Shown piece by piece: positions 50,647 to 58,197 of a stretch of DNA of 64,000 bases. A model generated the notes under the pieces. That model did no database searches. It was not told where the DNA came from and saw only the letters and a list, made by a program, of their open reading frames with translations. Positions within the stretch are counted from its first letter, which is position 1; the number at the start of each line of letters is the position of its first letter. Source of the stretch: Kribbella soli (GTDB lineage Bacteria; Actinomycetota; Actinomycetes; Propionibacteriales; Kribbellaceae). A program made the position numbers and the translations under genes. Location: contig NZ_SJJZ01000003.1 of NCBI RefSeq assembly GCF_004331345.1, positions 1,612,001 to 1,676,000 of the forward strand, given 5' to 3'.

Positions 50647-53600
50647 CACTGGTCCACCTCCGGGTCGCCGAGGCGCAGAATGCGCTCGGCCTGTTCCTCG
50701 GACATCTCCTCGAGCAGGTCCAGCAGCGCGTCGTCGTCGAGCTGCTCGGCCCGTGCGGCGTCGACCACGGTCGACAGCCCCGCGACGGTGGCGTCGCGGA
50801 AGAAGTCCGCCACGCCCGCCTCGACGCCGAAGCGCCGGCGGATCGCGGAGATCAACTGGGCCGCCTGCAGACTGCTGCCGCCGATCGCGAAGAAGTTCGC
50901 ATCGACGGGGACGTGGTCGCGGCCGAGCATCGGGCCGATCAGCTCCGCGGCCAGGATCCGCTCGGTCTCGGTCAGCTGCCGGTCCGGGTCGGCGGTGATC
51001 TCGGACGGGACGTCGGTCACCGGTGCCGGCAGCGCGGCCCGGTCGATCTTGCCCGAGACCGTCAGCGGCAGCCGGTCCACCAGGACGACGAAATCCGGAA
51101 CCAGGGCGGCCGGCAGTCGCTCGCCGAGCAGGCCTCGAAGCTCCTGCTCGTCGGCACCGGCGGCCTGCCGGGCCACCCACGCGACCAGGTGCCGCTGCCC
51201 GACCGGGTCCACCCAGGCGTCGACGGTGGCCTGTGTGACATCCGGCAGTACGGCGAGCATCTCCTCGACCTCGGCCGGCTCGATCCGGACACCGCGGATC
51301 TTGATCTGGCGGTCGAGCCGGCCCAGGAACACGATCGCGCCGTCGCGACGCCGGCGGACCAGGTCACCGGTCCGGTAGAGCCGCTCCCCGGCCCGGCCGA
51401 ACGGGTCGGCGACGAACTTCTCGGCGGTCAGTTCGGGCCGGCCCAGGTAGCCCTCGGCGAGGCCCGCTCCGCCGATCACGAGCTCGCCGGGCACGCCGTA
51501 CGGCAGTGGCCGCAACGCGTCGTCCAGCACGTGGGCGAGGTGATTGTCGATCGGCAGCCCGATCGGCGGTGAGCCCGTCGCCGGAGCGAAGCATTCGTGC
51601 ACGACCATCGTGACCGTGCACTCGGTCGGGCCGTAGCCGTTGAAGAACCGCCGGCCGGGCGCCCACCGGTTGACGAGCTCACCCGGGAACGCCTCGCCGC
51701 CGACGAACGTGACGCGGAGATCGGGAAGCTCGGTCGGGTCGAGCAGGGCCATCACCGACGGCGGCAGGTCGGTCACGGTGACCCGGCTCTGCCGGAGCAG
51801 CTGCTGCAGCCGATCCAGGTCGAGGCGTTCGTCCGGCGCGGCGACGACCAGCCGGGCGCCGTTCAGCAGGGCGGCGAAGGTTTCGAAGATCGAGACGTCG
51901 AACGTCGGAGCGGCGTACCCGAGGATGCGGTCGGCCGGGGTCAGATCGAACAGGTCCGAGATCGCGGCCACGAAATGGACCACTGCCCGGTGGCTGATCT
52001 GCACGCCCTTCGGCGTTCCGGTGCTGCCTGACGTGTAGATGACATAGGCGAGGTCACCGGACTCACAGCCGGGATCCTCGGCGGAGAGACCGTCGAGCTC
52101 GACGTCGTCGAGTGCGACGGTGAGCCGGACCCCGGCGGTGTCCAGGTCGGCCAGTCCGGCAGATGTGCCGATGACAGCGGCCGGCGAAGCATCGTCCAGC
52201 AGGGCCGACCGCCGCTGAGCCGGGTGGCTCGGGTCCAGCGGCAGGAATGCGGCTCCGGCCTTCAGTACGGCGAGCAGCGCGGTGACCTGTCCGACTCCAC
52301 GGGCGAGGTCGACCGCGATCAGATCGCCCTTGGCCACGCCACGCTCGATCAGCAACCTGGCCAGCCGGTTCGAGGCCCCGTTCAGGTCGCCGTACGTCAG
52401 GTCCTCGCCTTCGACCGACACAGCGATCGCATCCGGCGCCTGTGCGGCACGATCCGCGAACCAGGCCTGCAGGGTGGAGGGTGGGACCGAACGGCTCCGT
52501 CCACTGCCCAGCTCGATCAGCTGGGCTTCGTCGTCCGCGCTCATCGTCCGCAGATCGCCGACGGTCCGAGTGCGGGCGAACTGATCGATCAGGAGCTGCA
52601 GCCGCTGCAGCAGTTCGGCGGCTGTCTCCTCGTCGACGATGTCGGTTCGGTGTTCGAGCAGGACGCTGCCGTCGCCGGGGAAGAGCAGCCGTAGCTCGCC
52701 GCCGGCGTTCTGATCGAGAAGCGCCGGCAGGAGTTCCACGTCGATCTGGGGCACCGCCCCGACTCGCAAGGCAGGGGTTGCGTCGAAGACGACCTTCGGC
52801 GGAACCGCGCCGACCGCATCGGCCGGTCTGGGCAGGGCGGCACCGGCCTCGGCCAGGGTCAGGTGCTCGGCAACGTGCCGGACGAGGTCGCCTGGACTCA
52901 TGCCCGGATCGAGATCCAGAGGAAGCGGCAGAGTGTCGGCGAGCCCGCTGACGAGTCGCTGCTGCGCCGGATGCCGCCCGTCCGAGACGACACCGATGAC
53001 ACCGTCACGCAAGCCGCCGTACCGGCAGAGCAGCTCGGCGAACGCCGCCAGGACGATCGTGGAGCTGGGCACTGCCCACTCCTCCGAAAGCCTGTCCAAC
53101 GCGGCAGCGGTCGACGCTGACACTGCGGCCGACTCCTGTCGCCATACAGCCTCCGCACCGGAGGTCTCGCCGAGGTCGAGAGCGATCGGGGACCGCCCGG
53201 CCAGCCGCGAGCGCCACGCTGTCACCAGCTCTTCACGCCGCCGCGAGGTGAGCTGCGACGCGGCACGACGTGCGTGCACCAGGGCCGACAACCCGTCGTC
53301 CAGCGCGTCTACCTGTGCGAGCTGACCGAGCAGATCGTCGAGAACGACCTGCAGAGCGCGACGATCGACCAGCACCGCGCTCGCATCGAACAGCAGCACG
53401 TACTCCGTCGGAGACACCTCGAGCAGCCGCGCACGCGCGCTCGGTCCCGCGGGTTCGGCCCGGAGATCGTCGACAATCTCACCTAGGTTGCTGGCGGCAA
53501 CGAGTTCTACCTGCAGGTCGTCGACCGTCTCGAGCTGCAACTCGGGAGTGATCCGCAGCCGCAGGGCATCATGCCGTTGCACCACGGTTGCCCAGGCGTC

Positions 53601-53834
53601 ACACAGCAGGTCCCGGCCGACTTCGCCGCGGACTCGCAACGCGAACGTGCTCGTGGTGGGCCGGCCGGCCGCGAGCAACGCCGCCTGCAGTGGTGAGGGC
53701 GAGAGCGAGCCGACCGGAACGAGACCGGGCCGTCCACCTCGGAGCACGTCCAGGAACCGTTCGCGACGGTCGGCCGGCAGCCGGTCGACCCGCTGACGGA
53801 GCCGGCTCTCCGGTGCCTGTACCAAGGTGGTCAC
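50646..53834 (-). CDS. NRPS C(dead)-A-PCP
   Basis: A 1062-residue protein. The C domain (about 40 to 460) has lost both His residues: the position of H-H-x-x-x-D-G reads S152-A-V-L-V-D157-R, so Ala153 replaces the catalytic base. The A domain is complete: YTSGSTGTPKGV, FDVSIFETF, NGYGPTECT, YRTGDLVRR, LDRQIKIRGVRIEPAE, VSGKIDR. The PCP Ser is in FFAIGGSSLQAA. The A pocket is D-V-F-D-F-G-G-V-T-K, identical to the free A domain at 27602. A dead C at the N-terminus fits a starter module. The GTG start overlaps the BtrH-like gene as GTGA. Confidence 0.92.
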   Translation of the reverse strand: MTTLVQAPESRLRQRVDRLPADRRERFLDVLRGGRPGLVPVGSLSPSPLQAALLAAGRPTTSTFALRVRGEVGRDLLCDAWATVVQRHDALRLRITPELQLETVDDLQVELVAASNLGEIVDDLRAEPAGPSARARLLEVSPTEYVLLFDASAVLVDRRALQVVLDDLLGQLAQVDALDDGLSALVHARRAASQLTSRRREELVTAWRSRLAGRSPIALDLGETSGAEAVWRQESAAVSASTAAALDRLSEEWAVPSSTIVLAAFAELLCRYGGLRDGVIGVVSDGRHPAQQRLVSGLADTLPLPLDLDPGMSPGDLVRHVAEHLTLAEAGAALPRPADAVGAVPPKVVFDATPALRVGAVPQIDVELLPALLDQNAGGELRLLFPGDGSVLLEHRTDIVDEETAAELLQRLQLLIDQFARTRTVGDLRTMSADDEAQLIELGSGRSRSVPPSTLQAWFADRAAQAPDAIAVSVEGEDLTYGDLNGASNRLARLLIERGVAKGDLIAVDLARGVGQVTALLAVLKAGAAFLPLDPSHPAQRRSALLDDASPAAVIGTSAGLADLDTAGVRLTVALDDVELDGLSAEDPGCESGDLAYVIYTSGSTGTPKGVQISHRAVVHFVAAISDLFDLTPADRILGYAAPTFDVSIFETFAALLNGARLVVAAPDERLDLDRLQQLLRQSRVTVTDLPPSVMALLDPTELPDLRVTFVGGEAFPGELVNRWAPGRRFFNGYGPTECTVTMVVHECFAPATGSPPIGLPIDNHLAHVLDDALRPLPYGVPGELVIGGAGLAEGYLGRPELTAEKFVADPFGRAGERLYRTGDLVRRRRDGAIVFLGRLDRQIKIRGVRIEPAEVEEMLAVLPDVTQATVDAWVDPVGQRHLVAWVARQAAGADEQELRGLLGERLPAALVPDFVVLVDRLPLTVSGKIDRAALPAPVTDVPSEITADPDRQLTETERILAAELIGPMLGRDHVPVDANFFAIGGSSLQAAQLISAIRRRFGVEAGVADFFRDATVAGLSTVVDAARAEQLDDDALLDLLEEMSEEQAERILRLGDPEVDQ

Positions 53835-54835
53835 AGCTCCTCCAATGCCTCGTCAACAGTGGCCAGGGCGTCCCGGTACGCGAGCTGCAGCCGGCGGGTG
53901 TGGCGTTGCAGCTCAACGATCCAGTCCTGTGGCGAGACGCGTCCGTACGCCGAGGTGACCCGAACCGGCGTCCACGCATGGGCGACCTGCTCGACCTTCC
54001 GCCCCGCCTCGGCGAGTCCGGGCAGCTTCCACGAGACCGCGCAGTCGCGCAGCAGCTCGCCGTGGACCGCGCTCTGTGCCTGCACACCCCATCCGAAGGT
54101 GTATGCCTCTTCGAGGACTGCGCCGTTCCCCGATCCGGCCGCGGCGACCAGTTCCTCGCTGAAAGCTGCCAGACCGGCGAGCCCGCCGCGTGGATCGCCG
54201 GTCGCGGCGAACCTGTCCGCGTTGGTCTTCAGCGCTGCCCGCAGCCGGCCACGGTCCAACGGCGGGTACGGGCCGCCGAGGTCGATGTCGAGCCAGCGGC
54301 CACTGATCTGCGCGCCGGAGAAGAACGCTTCCTGCTCACGCGGGTTCGGTGACGTCCAGGCCTTCAGCAGATCGGGGATCGACAGCGCACCCTGGTACGC
54401 CGGCGGCATGGCGTCGCTGACCCGGACCAGTTCCCGTTCCTCGTCGATCGCGGAGATCACCAGCAGATGGGCCGAGTGGACGTCGTGGTACGCCGGCCGG
54501 AACGGCAGGTGGAAGTTGTCGACGGCAACGACCGGCAGCTTGCCCGCGGCCAGTGCCGCCTGCAGATCGGCGAGCGGCTGCTCCGGATCGGCCGCGCGCC
54601 ACCGCGAAGTCACCGGATGATGCGCGAGGACGCCTGCCACCGGATCCTCCGGTGTCCGCGTCGGCCAGTAGAACTCCTCCGCACGCACGTCGCCGGGCAG
54701 GTGCAGGAAACCCCAGCCGAGACCGAGAACTTCCAGCGGCTCCTGCCCTTGGGCCAGCAACAGCGTCGCAAGGGTGGACTGCAAACAGCTCACCGGGTCG
54801 CGGTACCACTGCTCGAGGGCGGGCCGCGAGCTCAT
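53831..54835 (-). CDS. BtrH-like acyltransferase or cysteine-protease-fold protein
   Basis: A 334-residue protein. The N-terminal half resembles the BtrH family: YRDPVSCLQSTLATLLLAQG with Cys17, then PVVAVDNFHLPFRPAYHDVH, SAHLLVIS with His123, and VRVSDAMPP with Asp141. Cys, His and Asp in this order match the papain/C39-like fold of BtrH, which in butirosin biosynthesis moves an acyl chain from an acyl carrier protein to an amine. No signal peptide. It sits directly before an NRPS gene (GTGA) and after an unknown gene (ATGA), so it is a strong candidate for carrier-to-amine transfer or chain release. The triad assignment is by eye. Confidence 0.7.
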   Translation of the reverse strand: MSSRPALEQWYRDPVSCLQSTLATLLLAQGQEPLEVLGLGWGFLHLPGDVRAEEFYWPTRTPEDPVAGVLAHHPVTSRWRAADPEQPLADLQAALAAGKLPVVAVDNFHLPFRPAYHDVHSAHLLVISAIDEERELVRVSDAMPPAYQGALSIPDLLKAWTSPNPREQEAFFSGAQISGRWLDIDLGGPYPPLDRGRLRAALKTNADRFAATGDPRGGLAGLAAFSEELVAAAGSGNGAVLEEAYTFGWGVQAQSAVHGELLRDCAVSWKLPGLAEAGRKVEQVAHAWTPVRVTSAYGRVSPQDWIVELQRHTRRLQLAYRDALATVDEALEEL

Positions 54836-55545
54836 CGGCCCTCACCCCCCGACAGCACCAGCGTGGCCGCAAACAGATGTACTGCGGGATTCCGCGGCAA
54901 CCGCACCGCGGCCAGAGCGGCTCGCCGCGTCACCGGCACCCGCTGGCTCCACAGCATCGCCGGAACCCCGGCCTGGACGTGGAACGGGTAGTGCATGCTT
55001 CGGGTCGCCCGGACCTGCGTTTCGCCGAACCATCCCGGAGCCGCCCAGAAGTCCGAGAGCCGCAACTGTTCGAAGTCGACCGACCCGTCGGCGAAGTGGA
55101 AGGCCAACTCGTCCTCGACCCGGCGTTCGGCCGCGCCCAGCACGTACAGCCAGTCGTACCGGCCGGACGGCACCTCGATGAACTGCCCGGCCGCCCGCAC
55201 GTTGTCCGCGGTGCCGCGGCCCGTCGGCGGGAAGTCGTAGGCCACCTGATCGACGACGAACTGTCCGGGTGCCGGCAGTTCCTCGGCCGGGAAGGAGTTG
55301 CCCCAGATGTTGAAGGCACCCCCACGGGTGTCCGTGGCCGGCGTCGACCCGACGTTGTTGCGATGCGGTGCCAGGTTGACGGCACGGCACCGGGCCTGCA
55401 CCGACGTCGCCGGCATCTGATCCGGCATCTGATCCGGCATCTGATCCGGTATCGCGTCCGGTACGGAATCCGGCCCGACCTGGACCGGCCCGGAGTACGG
55501 TCGCACCGCGACCATCGACGGCGCATCGTTCGAGTGTTGGAGCAC
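54832..55545 (-). CDS. Unknown beta-rich protein, first gene of right operon
   Basis: A 237-residue protein starting at GTG 55545 behind GGAGGGG. Residues about 30 to 45 hold three DQMP repeats encoded by perfect 12-base tandem repeats. The remainder is beta-rich: GGAFNIWGNSFPAEELPAPG, then FIEVPSGRYDWLYVLGAAER, then DELAFHFADGSVDFEQLRLS. This pattern recalls carbohydrate-binding jelly rolls of the NPCBM or discoidin type, but there is no signal peptide. I do not recognise a catalytic site. It leads the operon of BtrH-like, NRPS, two ACADs, A-PCP-R and P450, and is coupled to the BtrH-like gene by ATGA. Confidence 0.7.
   Translation of the reverse strand: MLQHSNDAPSMVAVRPYSGPVQVGPDSVPDAIPDQMPDQMPDQMPATSVQARCRAVNLAPHRNNVGSTPATDTRGGAFNIWGNSFPAEELPAPGQFVVDQVAYDFPPTGRGTADNVRAAGQFIEVPSGRYDWLYVLGAAERRVEDELAFHFADGSVDFEQLRLSDFWAAPGWFGETQVRATRSMHYPFHVQAGVPAMLWSQRVPVTRRAALAAVRLPRNPAVHLFAATLVLSGGEGR
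55404..55449 (+). repeat. Tandem 12-base repeat encoding DQMP
   Basis: CATCTGATCCGG is repeated three times in a row, with a fourth diverged copy (TATCGCGTCCGG). On the minus strand it encodes DQMP-DQMP-DQMP within the gene at 54832-55545. It is a likely slippage site. Confidence 0.7.
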
Positions 55546-55578
55546 AACAACCCCCTCCGCATCAACTCTAGTCAGCAA

Positions 55579-55593
55579 GGACATTACTATAGT
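55579..55593 (+). promoter_or_regulatory. Promoter element GGACATTACTATAGT
   Basis: Matches 14 of 15 bases of the plus-strand element at 39059-39073. TATAGT (55588-55593) would be the -10, placing the RNA start at about 55600. On the minus strand, TAGAGT (55565-55570) may be the -10 of the operon starting at 55545. The same back-to-back layout as at 39041-39076. Confidence 0.55.
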
Positions 55594-55597
55594 TGTC

Positions 55598-55624
55598 ATG
55601 CAGTGCACGAGAGGATTCCGATGA
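55598..55624 (+). CDS. Eight-codon upstream reading frame (MQCTRGFR)
   Basis: ATG 55598 lies at the predicted RNA start, so it could be read as a leaderless frame. Its TGA overlaps the ATG of the acyl-CoA hydrolase as ATGA, and GAGAGGA, the hydrolase ribosome site, lies inside it. This would couple the two. Whether it is translated is unknown; chance occurrence is possible. Confidence 0.3.
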   Translation: MQCTRGFR

Positions 55625-56919
55625 CAAAACCTGAATTCGTCGTCGAGCCGGCCGAACCGAGCCTCGACACCACGTTGCGGATCCGGGTCCGCGGGCTGCC
55701 GGCCGGCTCCGAGGCGGTGCTGGAGGCCGTTCAGCCCGACCCGATGGCACGACCGTGGAAGAGCAGCGCCACGTTCGTGGCGGATGCCGCCGGAGAGCTC
55801 GACCTCTCCGCGGTCGCGCCGGTCACCGGGTACCCGGGGGTCGACCCGATGGGGCTGGTGTGGTCGATGACCCGCGGGCGTAAACCGCGCGGCGCCGAGC
55901 GCGATCGGCGGCTGCTCCCACCGGCCGAACTGACCCTGGTGCTCGACGCCGCGGATCCGGACGGCGACGGCCGCCTCGGCGCACGCACCGTCGTCCACCG
56001 CCACCGGTGGCCGGCTGGTGTCCAGCGCGCGACCGTTTCCAGCCACGGCCTCGTCGGCACGATGTTCTGGCGAGCCGACGACGGTCCCCGGCCGGGGGTC
56101 GTCCTGCTGGGCGGCTCCGAGGGCGGCCTGCACGAGCTCGACGCGGCGCTCCTGGCCGCCCGTGGGTTCGCTGTCCTGGCGCTGGCGTACTTCGGCCGGC
56201 GCGGGCTCCCTCGTGGCCTGGTGTCGATCCCGCTGGAGTACTTCCGGGACGCGATCACGTTCCTGACCGCCCGCCGTTGCGTTCAGGCCGGAGGCGTCGG
56301 GGTGCTCGGCGCCTCACGCGGCGGAGAAGCGGCCCTCCTTGCGGCCTGCGTCGACGAGCGGGTCCGGGCGGCGGTCAGCGTCGTTGGTTCCGCCGTGATG
56401 ACGCAAGGGATTCCGGCGCTCGACCACCTGGACACCATCCTGGCGGCGGGCGAGCCGTCGTGGACGCTCCGCGGGCAGGCGTTGCCGTTCGTTCCGCAGC
56501 GGGTCACGGATCGGATGCGCGAGCAGATCGTGGCCCGGGAGGCCGTCGACCTCGCACTCGCGTACGACGACGGACTCGCCGACGCCGATCAGCTGGCCGC
56601 CGCCGCGATTCCGTTGCACCGCACCAGCGCCGCCGTCCTGGTCGCGACGGCGGGCGACGACCGGATGTGGCCGTGCGGCCGGCTCAGCACGGTGCCGACC
56701 ACGCGGGGCTCCGGCGCCTGGGAGCATCTGGACTATCCGGACGCCGGTCATCTCGTGGCTGCACCGCCGTACGGACCGAGCACCGAGCTGGTGACCGGCG
56801 GGCCCGGCGTTCGTTTCGCCACCGGAGGCAGCCCGGCGGCGAACGCTGCAGCCCGGGCGGATCTGTGGCCGCGGATCGCCGGCTTCTTCACCGAGCACCT
56901 GCCGGGACGGCCGGCGTGA
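55621..56919 (+). CDS. BAAT-type acyl-CoA thioester hydrolase/acyltransferase
   Basis: A 432-residue protein. The N-terminal 130 residues form the beta-rich Bile-acid-CoA:amino acid N-acyltransferase domain (PSLDTTLRIRVRGLPAGSEA). The alpha/beta hydrolase follows, with VVLLGGSEGGLHELD, the nucleophile in LGASRGGEAAL (Ser rather than the Cys of true N-acyltransferases), Asp in TAGDDRMWP and His in DAGHLVAAPPYG. Ser favours thioester hydrolysis. Possible substrates are DpgA-C pathway CoA esters, or a carrier or CoA acyl chain. It is divergent from the right NRPS operon and convergent with hpgT, 6 bases apart. Confidence 0.85.
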   Translation: MTKPEFVVEPAEPSLDTTLRIRVRGLPAGSEAVLEAVQPDPMARPWKSSATFVADAAGELDLSAVAPVTGYPGVDPMGLVWSMTRGRKPRGAERDRRLLPPAELTLVLDAADPDGDGRLGARTVVHRHRWPAGVQRATVSSHGLVGTMFWRADDGPRPGVVLLGGSEGGLHELDAALLAARGFAVLALAYFGRRGLPRGLVSIPLEYFRDAITFLTARRCVQAGGVGVLGASRGGEAALLAACVDERVRAAVSVVGSAVMTQGIPALDHLDTILAAGEPSWTLRGQALPFVPQRVTDRMREQIVAREAVDLALAYDDGLADADQLAAAAIPLHRTSAAVLVATAGDDRMWPCGRLSTVPTTRGSGAWEHLDYPDAGHLVAAPPYGPSTELVTGGPGVRFATGGSPAANAAARADLWPRIAGFFTEHLPGRPA

Positions 56920-56930
56920 GAACGCTCACG
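56915..56930. terminator. Stem-loop over two convergent stops
   Basis: CGTGAG-AACG-CTCACG. The TGA of the acyl-CoA hydrolase (56917-56919) and the TGA of the transaminase (56926-56928, minus strand) both lie in the stem. There is no U-run, so it may act as a weak two-way terminator. Confidence 0.45.
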
Positions 56931-58197
56931 AGCGAACCACTTTGGCCAACCGGGACACGCCTTCGTCGATCTGCTCCGGGTCCAGGGAACTGCAGGCGAG
57001 GCGGAGTTGCCGGTCTTCACCGTTGCCGAGACTGAAGTAGCGCATCGGCGTCCAGAGCACGCCGTGGTCCTCGGCCGATCGGCGGAGCAGCTCTTCGTCA
57101 GCGGGCTTGGTGGTGGACATGCGGACGAAGAAGCCGCCGCCCGGCTCGTTCCAGCTGACGTCAGCATCCTCTGGATCGCCGAGATGCCGGCGCAGTGCCG
57201 TCAGCAGCAGCTGCAGGTTGCGGCGGTACAAGCCGGCCTTGCTCGCGCCCAGACGTTGCATCGAGCAACCGTGCTCGAGCAACAGCCCGCCGATCACCGC
57301 TTGGGTGATCGGCGAGGTGTTCACGGTCAGCACGCCCTTCACTGTCGTCAAGTGATCGGCCAGCGCCGTGCCGGCGTCGGTCACCTGGTCGGCCACCAGG
57401 TAACCGAGCCTCGCGCCCGGTACACCGATCTTCGCGAAGGTACCGATCTGGACGACCTGTCCGGTCCGGTCGAGCGCCTTGAGCGAAGGGAGTTCGGCGC
57501 CTGGCGGTGCGGTGAAACGGTAGGTCGTGTCCTCGAGCAGGAGCACGCCCAGTCGTTCGGCCTCGATCAGCAGCTCCTCCCGTGCCGCGAGCGACATCTG
57601 CGCCCCGGTCGGGTTGGCGAAATCGGGGGCCACGAAGAGGGAGCGCACCCGCCGCCCGGTCCGCTCCGCTGCTCTGACCACCGTGCGCAGGACCGCGGGA
57701 TCCGGCCCGCCTCCGTCATCCGGTACGGCGAGCATCGGCAGCCCGAGGATCCGCGCGGCCCCGTGAATACCGGCGTACCCAGGATCCGTGACGGCGACGG
57801 CGTCGCCCCGCACCGGATCGTGCAGAACCCGCAGTACCGCGACCAGCGCCTCCTGGGCCCCGACGGTCACGACGACCTGCTCGGGATCGACGTCGATCCC
57901 CTCGTCGGTCCTCAGCGAGGCGGCGATCAGCCCGCCCAGCAGGCCACGCGTCGGCCCGTACTGCAGGAGCCGGCTGCGAACCTGCGCGGGGCCGAGTCCC
58001 TGCGCAGCCAGGTGGTCCTCGAAGACGCCCACCAGCCGAGCCACGTCGACGTTCTCGAACACCGTGCCGTGCGGAGCTCCGGGCGCGAACGAGATGGCAT
58101 CGGGATAGCGGGCGGCGACCTCGTTGAGGAACGTCATCGAGCCCAGCCGGGGATCGAGCACAGCGGCTGGCAGATCGACGACCGGCCGACGGCTCAT
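56926..58197 (-). CDS. hpgT: Dihydroxyphenylglycine transaminase (HpgT/Pgat type)
   Basis: A 423-residue fold-type I PLP aminotransferase. It should convert 3,5-dihydroxyphenylglyoxylate, made by DpgA-D, into (S)-3,5-dihydroxyphenylglycine. Visible marks are AISFAPGAPHG, LQYGPTRGLLGGL, VVVTVGAQEALVAVLRVL, DPGYAGI, FVAPDFANPTGAQMS, the PLP Lys in IGTFAKIGVPGARLGY, and QLRLACSSL with a substrate-carboxylate Arg. The family also transaminates 4-hydroxyphenylglyoxylate, but no Hpg pathway genes are in the window. Start ATG 58197 overlaps dpgC by ATGA, making it the last gene of the dpgABC-hpgT operon. Confidence 0.88.
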   Translation of the reverse strand: MSRRPVVDLPAAVLDPRLGSMTFLNEVAARYPDAISFAPGAPHGTVFENVDVARLVGVFEDHLAAQGLGPAQVRSRLLQYGPTRGLLGGLIAASLRTDEGIDVDPEQVVVTVGAQEALVAVLRVLHDPVRGDAVAVTDPGYAGIHGAARILGLPMLAVPDDGGGPDPAVLRTVVRAAERTGRRVRSLFVAPDFANPTGAQMSLAAREELLIEAERLGVLLLEDTTYRFTAPPGAELPSLKALDRTGQVVQIGTFAKIGVPGARLGYLVADQVTDAGTALADHLTTVKGVLTVNTSPITQAVIGGLLLEHGCSMQRLGASKAGLYRRNLQLLLTALRRHLGDPEDADVSWNEPGGGFFVRMSTTKPADEELLRRSAEDHGVLWTPMRYFSLGNGEDRQLRLACSSLDPEQIDEGVSRLAKVVRS

